Shown: piece after piece, positions 34,063-44,031 of the stretch | Layout: every line of letters begins with the position of its first letter | How positions within the stretch are numbered: position 1 is the first letter of the stretch | DNA from: Flavobacterium sp. LC2016-12 | GTDB lineage: Bacteria > Bacteroidota > Bacteroidia > Flavobacteriales > Flavobacteriaceae | Assembly (NCBI RefSeq): GCF_015351595.1 | Contig: NZ_JADKPT010000006.1 | Coordinates: forward strand, 124,001-188,000 | Reading direction: 5' to 3' | DNA: 64,000 nucleotides | Translations under genes and position numbers: made by a program | Notes under the pieces: generated by a model | Database searches by the model: none | What the model saw: the letters and a program-made list of their open reading frames with translations, nothing else | Told to the model about the DNA's origin: nothing

Positions 34063-35026
34063 AATTTTTTAAATTGAATTCATCTAAATCGTAAAATATA
34101 ATTTCCTTTGGAGCGTTTGCCACATTTTCATTCAACTCCTCTCCTATTGTTTTTAAATCTTCAGCAGAAATCGCTTCAATCTTCAGGGCATCGCCTTCCT
34201 CATAAAAAAATCCGTTTTTGTAATTTGACTTTTTTACTTTAAAAAACAGAGCATTAAGCTGTTCAAAATTTTTGTCTTTTTTTAGCTCCGCAACATTCAA
34301 TTTAGAACGCAGACCAATCACTTTTTGATTTCTGATATGAATTGCCCAGGAATAAATTGGCAGCGCAATGTCCAGATGCAGAGGATACTTTTTCAAGCTT
34401 TTGAGGTATCTTTCTGCAATTTCGTGATCATAAATAGAATTTACAGAATCGGGAGCAATTGTCCCCATGTTGTAATACATCAAAACACCTGAATCAACAT
34501 TTGGAATTTTAGTCTTTTTAAAATACTTAACCTGATGCAGTCGAATTGTCGCAGAGAGTTTTTTATGAGAAAGCCTCTTAAATCGTTCTATAAACTTTAA
34601 ATAATTGTCTTTACTAGCAAGTGTCCAATCGCAATCAATTTGAATTTCATGACAATTTATTTTGTTTTTGACATTAATTTGATCTACTAAATGAAAGGTT
34701 TTCTCCGCCAGATCATCAATTTCAATATTTGATTTTAACAGGACTTTATTTTGAATAAAAACTACAGGAACAACATCAAATTTATTGCCGTTTTCCTGAA
34801 AATGTATCGGACTAACAGGAATTGGCTCTGTCGTTTTGGGATGTAAACCAATATCAAAATACCGAATATAAAGTTTCTTAACATTATTATCTTTTAAAAC
34901 TTCTTTTTCTGTTGCTGATAATCTGAAAACCGTTTTCCAATAATAAAAAGCAATAATTGGCTCATCATTTTTACTACAGGCGGTTATTAAGAAAACGAAG
35001 AAAATCAGAAAAGACTTTTTAATCAA
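34022..35026 (-). CDS. Lipoprotein of unknown function, possible TIM-barrel
   Basis: A 334-residue lipoprotein (signal peptide with lipobox ITAC, then SKNDEPII). The repeating order of strands such as LYIRYFDIGL, EIQIDCDWT, LSATIRLHQV, VLMYYNMGT and LDIALPIYSW looks like a beta/alpha barrel, and IDCDWT resembles the acidic strand ends of GH18-like or DUF3142-type proteins. That similarity is from impression only. It is the first of a two-gene unit with the 784-residue protein (41-base overlap), suggesting joint function at the envelope. Confidence 0.6.
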   Translation of the reverse strand: MIKKSFLIFFVFLITACSKNDEPIIAFYYWKTVFRLSATEKEVLKDNNVKKLYIRYFDIGLHPKTTEPIPVSPIHFQENGNKFDVVPVVFIQNKVLLKSNIEIDDLAEKTFHLVDQINVKNKINCHEIQIDCDWTLASKDNYLKFIERFKRLSHKKLSATIRLHQVKYFKKTKIPNVDSGVLMYYNMGTIAPDSVNSIYDHEIAERYLKSLKKYPLHLDIALPIYSWAIHIRNQKVIGLRSKLNVAELKKDKNFEQLNALFFKVKKSNYKNGFFYEEGDALKIEAISAEDLKTIGEELNENVANAPKEIIFYDLDEFNLKNYEKNIFEQVVSCF

Positions 35027-35169
35027 AACGAAGAGAAATTATATTTTGGATCTCAAAAGTAAGAAATTATATCAAATTAACCGTTTTGAATTTAATAAAT
35101 ACAAAAAAACTTAAATGCCCTAAATCCTAATAAATAGATAAAAAATTTCGCTTAAAGCAAATATAATCG

Positions 35170-35177
35170 TTATTTTG
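35170..35177 (+). promoter_or_regulatory. -7 promoter element TTATTTTG / TATTTTG before the Ig-like lipoprotein
   Basis: A TA-TTTTG word (close to TAnnTTTG) sits about 24 bases before ATG 35201 and overlaps a possible GTG start at 35177, which supports the ATG as the true start. Confidence 0.4.
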
Positions 35178-35200
35178 TGCAATCAAATTCAAAAACTGTT

Positions 35201-36889
35201 ATGTTGAAAAACAACTTTAAATATATTCCATTTTTACTGGTATTTTTAATGATGAGCTGCGCCAAAAGAGGAAGCATCACCGGAGGATTAAAAGACACTC
35301 TGGCTCCTGTTTTAAAATACAGCACACCTAAAAATTTCAGCACCGATTTTAAGGCAAAAGAGATTATTTTGACATTTGATGAATATGTAAAACTTAAAAA
35401 TACCAATAAGCAATTGATCATTTCGCCTCCAATGAAGCAACAACCGATCATTTTGCCAACTACTGCAAGTAAAGAAATTACCATAAAAATTTTAGATACT
35501 TTACAGCCCAACACTACTTATAGTATGAATTTTGGTCAAAGTATTGCAGATAACAATGAGGGAAATGCATACAATCAATTCAAATATGTTTTTTCTACCG
35601 GGTCTTATATCGATTCACTTTCAATAGGCGGAAAAATAAAAGATGCGTACGAGAAAAACGTCGATAACTTTGTCTCAGTTATGCTTTATGAAGTTAATGA
35701 CAAATTTAAAGATTCTGTTGTTTACAAGGAATTCCCAAGATACATCACAAACACATTAGATAGTTTACGAACTTTTAAATTAGAAAACCTAAAGGCTGGA
35801 AAATATCTTTTAGTTGCTTTAAAAGACAAAGGAAACAACAATAAATTTAATCCGAAAGACGACAAAATAGGCTTCATTAAACACTACATTACAGTACCAA
35901 ATGATACTCTTTTTGAATTGGAACTTTTTAAGGAATCACAACCTTTAAAAGCTCTAAAACCAATACAAGCTTCTGGAAATCGATTATTCCTTCCGTATGA
36001 CAGCAAACAGGATTTCACGAACTCTAAACCTAAAGTAGTCCTTAAAAACAATGGTGAAATTTTAGAATCTATTGTAACGAGATTTCCTAAAAAAGATTCT
36101 TTGCAGGTTTGGTATAAACCCATAAAAGTTGACTCTTTATCGATGGAAATCAGCAATGAGAATTACAATAAAAAATTCACATTTAAAATTAAAGATCAGA
36201 AAAAAGACACGCTGAATATTACAGCCAAGCAAAATGGAGTTCTCAATTTCAGAGACCGTTTTACGCTAGAAACAGCTACTCCTTTGGTAAAATTTGACAA
36301 ATCAAAGATTAATTTAATCAATAAAGATTCGATTGCGGTCGATTTTACTACTGAATATGACGAATTCGACCAAAAGCTCTATGTTGATTTCAAGAAAGAA
36401 CCTTTACAAAAATACAAGTTCACTTTTTTACCAGGTGCTTTAACGGATTTATTCGATAAGACAAACGATACCTTATCGTACAGGTTAACCACTAAAGAAT
36501 ATGCCGATTATGGTAATTTAATTTTGAATTTAAAGAATGTAAAACGCTTCCCTATTATTGTCGAATTGACCAATAAAAAAGGTGATATTGTTCTTGCCAG
36601 TCAGTATTCTGACGGGCAAACTAAACTTACATTTGATTTACTGGAACCGAATTCATTTACACTTCGAATAACGTACGATGATAACAAAAATAAAGTTTAC
36701 GATTCGGGAAATTTCTTAAAGAAAACTTACGCTGAAGAAGTGTTTTATTATCAAAAAGAAATTGATGTCCGAACGAATTGGGATGTCGATGAAACAGTTG
36801 ATATGAGCATCCCTTATAACCCTGAACTGGAGAAAAAAGAAGACGAGAAAAAGAAAAAAGAGCAAGTTAAAAAGAGCAAAGCCTTTTAA
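35201..36889 (+). CDS. Ig-like (Big_5) domain lipoprotein
   Basis: A 562-residue lipoprotein from ATG 35201: signal peptide MLKNNFKYIPFLLVFLMMSC, lipidated Cys, then AKRGSITGGLKDTLAPVL. The next ~100 residues are a Big_5 Ig-like domain (ILTFDEYVKLKN, PNTTYSMNFG, NNEGNAYNQFKYVFSTG). Further Ig/fibronectin-like beta modules follow with NKNGKFNPKDD-like turns, then an extremely charged C-terminal tail (KKEDEKKKKEQVKK). This architecture is conserved in Bacteroidota as an envelope protein of unknown role. A GTG start at 35177 was rejected because the promoter word overlaps it. Confidence 0.78.
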   Translation: MLKNNFKYIPFLLVFLMMSCAKRGSITGGLKDTLAPVLKYSTPKNFSTDFKAKEIILTFDEYVKLKNTNKQLIISPPMKQQPIILPTTASKEITIKILDTLQPNTTYSMNFGQSIADNNEGNAYNQFKYVFSTGSYIDSLSIGGKIKDAYEKNVDNFVSVMLYEVNDKFKDSVVYKEFPRYITNTLDSLRTFKLENLKAGKYLLVALKDKGNNNKFNPKDDKIGFIKHYITVPNDTLFELELFKESQPLKALKPIQASGNRLFLPYDSKQDFTNSKPKVVLKNNGEILESIVTRFPKKDSLQVWYKPIKVDSLSMEISNENYNKKFTFKIKDQKKDTLNITAKQNGVLNFRDRFTLETATPLVKFDKSKINLINKDSIAVDFTTEYDEFDQKLYVDFKKEPLQKYKFTFLPGALTDLFDKTNDTLSYRLTTKEYADYGNLILNLKNVKRFPIIVELTNKKGDIVLASQYSDGQTKLTFDLLEPNSFTLRITYDDNKNKVYDSGNFLKKTYAEEVFYYQKEIDVRTNWDVDETVDMSIPYNPELEKKEDEKKKKEQVKKSKAF

Positions 36890-36993
36890 ATTTTAACGTA
36901 AAACCAGTTAAAAAAGTGAACGGCGTGGAAATACAAAAAAAATCATTTTACGAAACAAAACCATGAAGAAGAAATTGTTGTTGTAAATGAGCT

Positions 36994-37761
36994 TTAAATC
37001 TTTATTTCAAAAAAATCTTTATCACTCAAAAAATCAAGCTTTTTGCGTGTTTCCAACATTGCGTTTTTATCTAAGTCGACTATAAAAACACCTTCAATTT
37101 CTTGTGGCTCCAGAATATAATTTCCCAAATAATCAACCGCTTGCGAATGTCCGATATGTTCATAATTATGAGCATCCAAACCAATTCTATTGACTCCAAC
37201 TACATAACTTAGGTTTTCAACAGCCCTTGCCTTCAATAAAATATCCCAGGCATTGGTGCGCACTTTTGGCCAATTGGCCACATACAAAATGAGGTCGTAA
37301 CTCTCGACATTTCGCACAAAAACCGGAAATCTTAAATCATAACAAACCTGAAGGCAAATTTTCCAGCCTAAATAATCAACGATTACTTTTTCTTTTCCGC
37401 TCGTATACGTTTGATCTTCGCCGGCAAGAGAAAATAAATGGCGTTTATCGTAATATTGTATTTCTCCTGACGGATAAACAAACAACATTCGATTATAAAA
37501 CTGATTATTCTCTTTAATAATCACACTACCAGTAAGAGCACATCTTTTCTGTATTGCCATCGATTTCATCCACAACACCGTGTCACCATTCATAGCTTCT
37601 GCCATTACTAAAGCGTTCATAGTAAATCCGGTAGAGAACATTTCAGGCAAAACAATTAAATCAGCTTTTAAATCGGTTTGATTAATCTTGGATTCAAAGT
37701 TATTTCTGTTTTTTAAAGAGTCTTCCCAGCAAAGATCTGATTGAATAAGTGCAATTTTCAT
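36994..37761 (-). CDS. Nitrilase-superfamily amidohydrolase, omega-amidase type
   Basis: A 255-residue C-N hydrolase. The catalytic triad is visible: Glu in LIVLPEMFSTGF (~41), Lys in YDKRHLFSLAGED (~108) and Cys in CLQVCYDLRFPVF (~143). Sequence features (MFSTGF, YDLRFP, NWPKVR) match omega-amidase/YafV-like members, which hydrolyse 2-oxoglutaramate or 2-oxosuccinamate. The substrate is inferred. It is a stand-alone gene on the minus strand, converging with the Ig-like lipoprotein gene; 104 bases without a terminator separate them. Confidence 0.88.
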   Translation of the reverse strand: MKIALIQSDLCWEDSLKNRNNFESKINQTDLKADLIVLPEMFSTGFTMNALVMAEAMNGDTVLWMKSMAIQKRCALTGSVIIKENNQFYNRMLFVYPSGEIQYYDKRHLFSLAGEDQTYTSGKEKVIVDYLGWKICLQVCYDLRFPVFVRNVESYDLILYVANWPKVRTNAWDILLKARAVENLSYVVGVNRIGLDAHNYEHIGHSQAVDYLGNYILEPQEIEGVFIVDLDKNAMLETRKKLDFLSDKDFFEIKI

Positions 37762-37889
37762 CCTTCAAAAATACGAATTTTAAGATAAAAATTATTTTTT
37801 CCATTAAAATCACTTTCTGCAAAAATTTCTCAAACCAGCTCGAAAAACCTCAACTATTTTGGAATTTAAAAATCGTTCAGCAAAAATAA

Positions 37890-37926
37890 TTGCAAAAAAA
37901 ATGCAATTATTGCAAAAAAAATGCAA
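37890..37926. promoter_or_regulatory. Double operator TTGCA-A7-TGCAA upstream of susC
   Basis: Two 17-base copies of TTGCAAAAAAAATGCAA at 37890-37906 and 37910-37926, offset exactly 20 bases. The interval between them is itself a dyad, TGCAATTATTGCA. It lies 19 bases upstream of the susC -7 element. The same word recurs at 49378-49394 and, as a dyad, at 49291-49305. A DeoR-family repressor encoded in the locus is the expected binder. Confidence 0.75.
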
Positions 37927-37944
37927 ATAAGAAAAATTAATATT

Positions 37945-37952
37945 TATATTTG
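37945..37952 (+). promoter_or_regulatory. susC -7 promoter element TATATTTG
   Basis: A perfect TAnnTTTG match 44 bases before the susC ATG, right after the double operator, so a bound repressor would block it. Confidence 0.6.
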
Positions 37953-37995
37953 ATCGCCAATAAAAAACCAAAAAAAACATGAAAACCAAAGAATT

Positions 37996-40900
37996 ATGAA
38001 AACAAAGCTAATTTCATTAGTGTTTATTGGGGGGATAATCTTCTCAGCAAATGCAAAAGAGGTTGCAATTAAAAAGCACCTTTTTGAACAAAAAAGCAAT
38101 CAAGTGGAAATCACTGGCCAGATTTTAGGCCAGGATGACGGAATGCCAATTGCCGGAGCTACTATTTATGCTGAAAGCAATAGTAAGCTAGCAGCAATAT
38201 CTGATGAAAACGGAAAATTCAAATTAACTGTTCCAGAAAATGAAGCTCACGTTATTATAACCTACATGGGCTACGAAACTTTATCTTTTGCCCTAATTAA
38301 AACTACAGATTTAGTGATTAGATTAAAGCCTGCAGAAAATGTTTTAGACCAGGTTGTAGTAACCGCTCTTGGTGTTAAAAAAAGCAGCAAATCAATTGCA
38401 TACGCAGTAACTGAACTTAAAGGAACCGAATTTACAAAGGCGAAAGAAACCAATATCGCCAATGCTTTAGTAGGTAAAATTGCCGGTGTGAATGTGAGTA
38501 GTACAGCAACAGGCCCTAACGGGTCAACCAGAGTAGTAATTCGCGGAAACGGTTCCTTAAACGGAAACAACCAACCTATGTATGTTGTAAATGATTTACC
38601 AATTGATAACACGCAACTTAACCTTCCAGGAATTGGAAATGGTGCCGGATCCACAAGAATCAACGTTGACAGAGGTGACGGAACTGCTGTTATAAATCCT
38701 GATGACATCAAAACGATTACGGTCTTAAAAGGAGGAACTGCTGCTGCATTGTATGGCGCAAATGCCGCAAATGGTGTAATTTTAATTCAAACTAAAAGAG
38801 GCTCAGCACAAAAAGGAATTGGAGTAGAATACAATACTTCCTTTACTTTTGAAACTCCATCGATCATACCAGATTGGCAGTATGAATATGGCTCAGGAGC
38901 ACTTGGAAAAAAACCGACCACACAGGCAGAAGCAATAGCAGCTGGTCGCTGGTCGTGGGGAGAAAAAATGGACGGAACAAATGTAATACAGTTTGACGGC
39001 GTTGCGAGACCATACGTTGCGCAAAAAAATAATATTAAAAACTTCTACGAAACCGGAACCACTTTTATAAATTCAATCGCTTTAGCTGGTGGAAATGAAA
39101 AAGCGACAGGACGTCTTTCCTTCACAAACCTGGACAACGAAGGAGTTGTTCCTAATTCTGATTTCAATCGAAAAAGCGTCAATATTGCGAGTGATGTTAA
39201 CTTAACGAACTGGTTAAAATTTGACGTTGTGGCACAATACAATATTGAAAAATCAAATAACAGAACAACTGTATCAGACGCTGAAGCTAATCCGAACTGG
39301 GCAACTTATATGATTGCTAATACAGTTGACATTAGAAACCTTTCTCCTGGTTATGATGAAAATGGTATCGAAGAAGCCTGGAATCCTGTTGCAGTAGCCA
39401 CAAATCCGTATTACACGATCAACAAAATCAAAAACAGCGACACTAAAAACCGTTTTATCGGAATGTTGAATGTGAAATTGAACTTTACTCCTGAATTATT
39501 TCTACAGGGAAGAATTGGACAAGATTTTACTGATTATGAGTTCTTCGGATATATTCCAAAAACAACTTTAAACAATCCGGTGGGATATGCACAAGGTTCC
39601 AGACTGAAAATTTCTAATCTGAATTCTGAAGCAATTCTTAATTATACTAAGAAAAATATTTATGGCGATTTCTCTTTAAACGCGTTAGTTGGTGTTAACT
39701 CCCGTACTAATTTAAGAGACGAAATAAGAGTTGAAGGTTCTAATTTTGTATTAGATGATTTTTATGCTTTGAGTAATTTATCGACTTTGACGTATAGCTA
39801 TCCTTACGGAAAAACGAAAACAAATTCGGTTTACGGAGCAGCAGATTTTGATTATAAAAACATTGTATTTTTGAACGTTACAGGTCGTCAGGATTGGTTC
39901 TCTACACTTTCAAAAGACAACAACACCGTGTTTTACCCTTCAGTTGGAACGAGTGTTATCCTTTCGGATATTGTAACAATGCCTGACTGGATTTCATTTA
40001 CAAAACTTAGATCTTCATGGGCTCAGGTTGGAGGTGCGACACCGGATCCTTATGCATTGAATCAATCTTACTCAATGAGTCAGGGCGGACACAATGGTCA
40101 GCAATTACAAGGACCAACAGGTTCAAGAGTTCCTAATTCTACTTTAAGTCCGTTAACATCAACAACATTTGAAGTTGGAGCTGATTTAGGATTTTTTCGT
40201 AATCGCTTAAACCTTGACTTTGCGTGGTACAATCGTGCAACAACAAATGATATTGTCGAAACTACTATTTCAACTGCTTCAGGAGCCAATACGGCGTTGC
40301 TAAATCTTGGAAAAATGAGAAATAAAGGAGTTGAATTCTTACTTAGCGGTAAAATTATTAATTCAAAAGATTTTTCATGGGATGCAAGTTTTAACGGATC
40401 TTATAATGAAAATACCGTTGAAGCACTTACTGATCAGTTAACATCAATTACAATGGCAACTTCTGTAAACGGATATGTAACGATAACAAGTGATGTAGGG
40501 CGTCCGTACAGTATCATCAAAGGTTACAAACCGCGTAAAGATGCAAATGGAAATACAGTTTACAACGTAAGTGGCGGTTCCGCAACTATTGCACAAGGTC
40601 CGCTTGAAGAGTTAGGTCAGGGGGTTCATCCATGGGCGGCCGGAATCAGCAATGAATTCAAATATAAGAACATATCATTTAGCTTTTTAATCGATGGAAA
40701 ATTCGGAGGTAGTCTATATTCCGGAACTGATTTATACGGAACACGTATGGGATTAACAAAATTGACCTTAGAAGGACGTGAAAACGGACTACCAATAAAA
40801 GGTGTCGACACAAACGGAAATCCTGTTGATATGGTAATTGCTCCTGAAAACCTAAGAACTTATTACGATGGTTTAAGAAACATATCTTCCACTTTTATTT

Positions 40901-41151
40901 ATGATGCCAGTTTCATAAAACTAAGACAAGTAATTTTAGGTTATCAATTGCCTCTTGAAAAAATCAAAGGTTTATCTAAACTTCAGGGAGCTTCTGTCTC
41001 ATTTATTGCAAGAAACTTATTCATTCTTTATAAGAAAACACCAAATGTAGATCCGGAATCTGTATTTAGTGCCGGTAATGCTCAGGGTGTAGAACAATTT
41101 GGAGTACCAAAAACCAGAAGTTTCGGTTTAAGTTTAAATGTGAAATTCTAA
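37996..41151 (+). CDS. SusC/RagA-family TonB-dependent outer-membrane receptor
   Basis: A 1051-residue receptor of the SusC class. It has a signal peptide (to ~20), a CarboxypepD_reg-like domain at ~38-112 (ITGQILGQDDGMPIAGATIY, ISDENGKFKL, YMGYETL), the TonB-box-like VVVTALGVKK near 120, a plug with TKAKETNIANALVGKIAGVN and LKGGTAAALYGANAANGVIL, and a large beta-barrel ending in a terminal Phe (SLNVKF). It imports oligosaccharides across the outer membrane with SusD. It is the first gene of an eight-gene run. Substrate is inferred from the downstream enzymes: an amino-sugar aldonate-ended oligosaccharide. Confidence 0.95.
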   Translation: MKTKLISLVFIGGIIFSANAKEVAIKKHLFEQKSNQVEITGQILGQDDGMPIAGATIYAESNSKLAAISDENGKFKLTVPENEAHVIITYMGYETLSFALIKTTDLVIRLKPAENVLDQVVVTALGVKKSSKSIAYAVTELKGTEFTKAKETNIANALVGKIAGVNVSSTATGPNGSTRVVIRGNGSLNGNNQPMYVVNDLPIDNTQLNLPGIGNGAGSTRINVDRGDGTAVINPDDIKTITVLKGGTAAALYGANAANGVILIQTKRGSAQKGIGVEYNTSFTFETPSIIPDWQYEYGSGALGKKPTTQAEAIAAGRWSWGEKMDGTNVIQFDGVARPYVAQKNNIKNFYETGTTFINSIALAGGNEKATGRLSFTNLDNEGVVPNSDFNRKSVNIASDVNLTNWLKFDVVAQYNIEKSNNRTTVSDAEANPNWATYMIANTVDIRNLSPGYDENGIEEAWNPVAVATNPYYTINKIKNSDTKNRFIGMLNVKLNFTPELFLQGRIGQDFTDYEFFGYIPKTTLNNPVGYAQGSRLKISNLNSEAILNYTKKNIYGDFSLNALVGVNSRTNLRDEIRVEGSNFVLDDFYALSNLSTLTYSYPYGKTKTNSVYGAADFDYKNIVFLNVTGRQDWFSTLSKDNNTVFYPSVGTSVILSDIVTMPDWISFTKLRSSWAQVGGATPDPYALNQSYSMSQGGHNGQQLQGPTGSRVPNSTLSPLTSTTFEVGADLGFFRNRLNLDFAWYNRATTNDIVETTISTASGANTALLNLGKMRNKGVEFLLSGKIINSKDFSWDASFNGSYNENTVEALTDQLTSITMATSVNGYVTITSDVGRPYSIIKGYKPRKDANGNTVYNVSGGSATIAQGPLEELGQGVHPWAAGISNEFKYKNISFSFLIDGKFGGSLYSGTDLYGTRMGLTKLTLEGRENGLPIKGVDTNGNPVDMVIAPENLRTYYDGLRNISSTFIYDASFIKLRQVILGYQLPLEKIKGLSKLQGASVSFIARNLFILYKKTPNVDPESVFSAGNAQGVEQFGVPKTRSFGLSLNVKF

Positions 41152-41162
41152 AATTAAAAGAC

Positions 41163-42692
41163 ATGAAAAAGATAACCATTTTATATATGACAGGCCTGCT
41201 TTTAGGAAGCATGAGTTCCTGTACCAAAGATTTCGAAGAAATCAACACTAATCCTAATGTGGTTGAAAAACCAAATCCGAATTACATTTTCAGTAAAGCA
41301 CAATTAGACGGTTTAAACAATAATTATTTTTTTACCAACATTCTTGAATGTGGCGGAATGTTACAGCATTATGCTACTTATAAAGAAGCTTCAGGAGTTG
41401 GTGATAAATATCTAAGTAATGAAGTATATTATTCTGCTTATTTTAATCAGGTATATCCTTTGGCCTTAAATGAGACAGAAATTGTAATTAATGCCGTAAA
41501 AAGCAATCCAAACGATAGCAACAAATTAAATATCGCCAGAATTTGGAAAGCCTATTTATACCACAGAATTACAGATTTATATGGCGATATTCCCTATTCT
41601 GAAGCTGCAAAAGCAAACAGTGAACAAATCTTTCTTCCAAAATATGATTCTCAGGAATCTATCTACAAAGATTTACTAAAAGAACTTGACGAAGCTGCTA
41701 CAGCATTAGACGCATCCAAACCAAGTTTTGGCGGAGCCGATTTTATTTACAATGGCGACGTAGCAAAATGGAAAAAATTCTCGTATTCTCTAATGCTTCG
41801 TTTAGGATTGCGTTTGACTAAAGTTGATGCAGATTTAGCAAAAACATGGGTTACCAAAGCTATTGCGGGTGGTGTCATTTTAAACGGAACTGATAATGCC
41901 ATCATGAAATACACAGATGGGCCAAATGATTTTAATAGAAATCCTGTTGGTTTTGATTCAAGAAGACAAGATTTCACAGCAGGATCCTACGGTCAGAAAA
42001 ATGTTGAAGGAGGAAAACTGGCCAAAACTTTTATTGATCTATTACAAGCAACTGCCGATCCACGAATCAGTGTTTATGCAGGAGTCTGGCAGGGGACAGT
42101 ACAGAACACCACACTTGCCGTTCAAAAAGGTTTCCCTAACGGAACTAAAACTGCTCCACCAGCAGCTGAGCAGGCAACTTATTCTGAACCGAATCAAAGT
42201 ACTGTTTTTAAATATGATGCTCCACTTGTATTGATAAGCAATGCAGAAACCAATTTATATTTGGCAGAGGCTGCTGCAAGAGGATGGTATACTGGGGAAA
42301 CAGATAAAGATTTATACGAAAAAGGGGTAAAAGCTTCCTTCTTAAACATGGGAATTTATGGCGCAGCTTATGCCATTACAGATGCAACTGCTTATTTAAC
42401 TCTAAATCCGTTTAATACAGCGGGATCTTTTGAAGCAAAAATGAACCAAATTCACACACAGATTTACATCGCATTATTTGTAGATGAACAAGAAATTTAT
42501 TCCAACTGGAGAAGAACAGGCTACCCTGTTTTAATACCAGTAAATTTCCCTGGTAACGTTACAAACGGTACAATTCCAAGACGTTTCAAATACCCAACGA
42601 GCGAATATTCAGTCAATTCAACTAACTTAGCAGAAGCGATCAAACGCCAGGGTGAAGATACATTTACAACTAAAATCTGGTGGGATAAATAA
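41163..42692 (+). CDS. SusD/RagB-family surface glycan-binding lipoprotein
   Basis: A 509-residue lipoprotein: signal peptide with lipobox MSSC, then TKDFEEINTNPNV, the classic SusD start. TPR-like helices follow (IWKAYLYHRITDLYGDIPYSEA, the most conserved family block) and the body agrees with the SusD-like_2 group. It sits 11 bases after susC. SusD binds glycan at the cell surface and closes over SusC. This is the only surface glycan-binding protein in the locus. Confidence 0.95.
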   Translation: MKKITILYMTGLLLGSMSSCTKDFEEINTNPNVVEKPNPNYIFSKAQLDGLNNNYFFTNILECGGMLQHYATYKEASGVGDKYLSNEVYYSAYFNQVYPLALNETEIVINAVKSNPNDSNKLNIARIWKAYLYHRITDLYGDIPYSEAAKANSEQIFLPKYDSQESIYKDLLKELDEAATALDASKPSFGGADFIYNGDVAKWKKFSYSLMLRLGLRLTKVDADLAKTWVTKAIAGGVILNGTDNAIMKYTDGPNDFNRNPVGFDSRRQDFTAGSYGQKNVEGGKLAKTFIDLLQATADPRISVYAGVWQGTVQNTTLAVQKGFPNGTKTAPPAAEQATYSEPNQSTVFKYDAPLVLISNAETNLYLAEAAARGWYTGETDKDLYEKGVKASFLNMGIYGAAYAITDATAYLTLNPFNTAGSFEAKMNQIHTQIYIALFVDEQEIYSNWRRTGYPVLIPVNFPGNVTNGTIPRRFKYPTSEYSVNSTNLAEAIKRQGEDTFTTKIWWDK

Positions 42693-42707
42693 TAATACAA
42701 AAGATAA

Positions 42708-44027
42708 ATGAGCATTTTAATTCTTACGGCATGCATTGCGTTTTTAATCATTCAGATAGCCTGGTTTAAAATCAATCCGTTTATTGCCTTTATCATAACA
42801 GCTTTATTAGCAGGTCTATTTTTAGGCCTGCCAATAAACACTTTGTCACAAACGGTTCAAAAAGGTTTGGGAGATATGTTAGGATCTATTACTTTGATTA
42901 TTGTTTTCGGAACCTGTATTGGTAAACTTACCGTCTCATCAGGCGCCGCCAATGTCATTGCCAAAACTGTTATGGGATGGACAGGCAAAAAATATGTTCG
43001 TTTAGGATTAATGATTACCGGATTTATTGTTGGGATACCGCTTTTCTATAGTGTTGGATTTGTCTTGTTAGTCCCTCTAATCTTTTCAGTGGCCCACCAA
43101 TTTAAACTTTCAAAAGTATATCTGGGAATTCCAATGTTGGCGTCGCTATCAGTAGCACATGGTTTTTTGCCCCCACATCCGTCTCCAATGGCTTTAAGTA
43201 GTATTTTGAATGCAGATATCGGACTAGTTTTAGTATACGGGATTATAATTGCAATCCCAACTATTTTTATTGCCGGTTTATTGTTTTCGAATTTACTTAA
43301 GAATTTTAAAACTGAATCCAATCATGAAATTCTGAATGTTGAAGAAGTTATAAACGAAGGAAAGCAACCTGGTTTTACGCTTAGTTTATTCTCTTCTTTA
43401 TTTCCAGTTTTCGGATTAACAATAACTTCAATATTGCCTTTACTTTCAGCTAATGAAACCTTGCTAAACATTTGCAAAACAATTGGCGAGCCAAGTATGA
43501 TTATGCTAATTTCTTTACTGATCTGCACTTACACTTTAGGCCTCAGAATGAACCGAAGCATTACATCAGTAATGGATGATTATGCCGTTGCTATAAAAGA
43601 TGTTGCTTTAATTATTTTGATTATTGGCGGTGCCGGCGCCTTAAAAGAAGTAATGACTGTAAGCGGCGTAAGCGAAACTATTGTATCCATTCTAACCCAA
43701 ACCAATATTCATCCGTATTTATTGGCCTGGATCATGGCAGCAATTATTCGCATCTGCGTTGGCTCTGCAACAGCTGCCGGATTAATGACTGCCAGCGTTT
43801 TGCTACCTTTACTACAAGCTAACAACCTAGATCCAAATCTATTAGTTTTATCTGTTGGTGCCGGAAGCTTAATGTGCTCTCATGTAAATGACCCGGGATT
43901 TTGGATGTTCAAAGAATATTTCAACATCAGTCTGAAAGATACTTTTAAATCATGGACCGTCATGGAATCCTTAGTCTCCGTTTTAGGAATTGTTTTCGTT
44001 TTTATTTTAAACTCTATAATACATTAA
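42708..44027 (+). CDS. GntP-family gluconate:H+ symporter
   Basis: A 439-residue polytopic protein with about 12 membrane segments. The conserved GntP block HGFLPPHPSPMALSSIL lies near residue 150 and the C-terminal GSATAAGLMTASVLLPLL is also family-typical. Known members carry gluconate, idonate, fructuronate or D-serine across the inner membrane. In this operon it would import an aldonate such as D-glucosaminate or N-acetylglucosaminate. It starts 15 bases after susD. Family sure, cargo inferred. Confidence 0.9.
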   Translation: MSILILTACIAFLIIQIAWFKINPFIAFIITALLAGLFLGLPINTLSQTVQKGLGDMLGSITLIIVFGTCIGKLTVSSGAANVIAKTVMGWTGKKYVRLGLMITGFIVGIPLFYSVGFVLLVPLIFSVAHQFKLSKVYLGIPMLASLSVAHGFLPPHPSPMALSSILNADIGLVLVYGIIIAIPTIFIAGLLFSNLLKNFKTESNHEILNVEEVINEGKQPGFTLSLFSSLFPVFGLTITSILPLLSANETLLNICKTIGEPSMIMLISLLICTYTLGLRMNRSITSVMDDYAVAIKDVALIILIIGGAGALKEVMTVSGVSETIVSILTQTNIHPYLLAWIMAAIIRICVGSATAAGLMTASVLLPLLQANNLDPNLLVLSVGAGSLMCSHVNDPGFWMFKEYFNISLKDTFKSWTVMESLVSVLGIVFVFILNSIIH

Positions 44028-44031
44028 TATC

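Noticed and set aside
38271..38711. A 146-codon open frame antisense to the start of susC
   Set aside because: It is a shadow of a well-supported gene, with no promoter, signal or known family.
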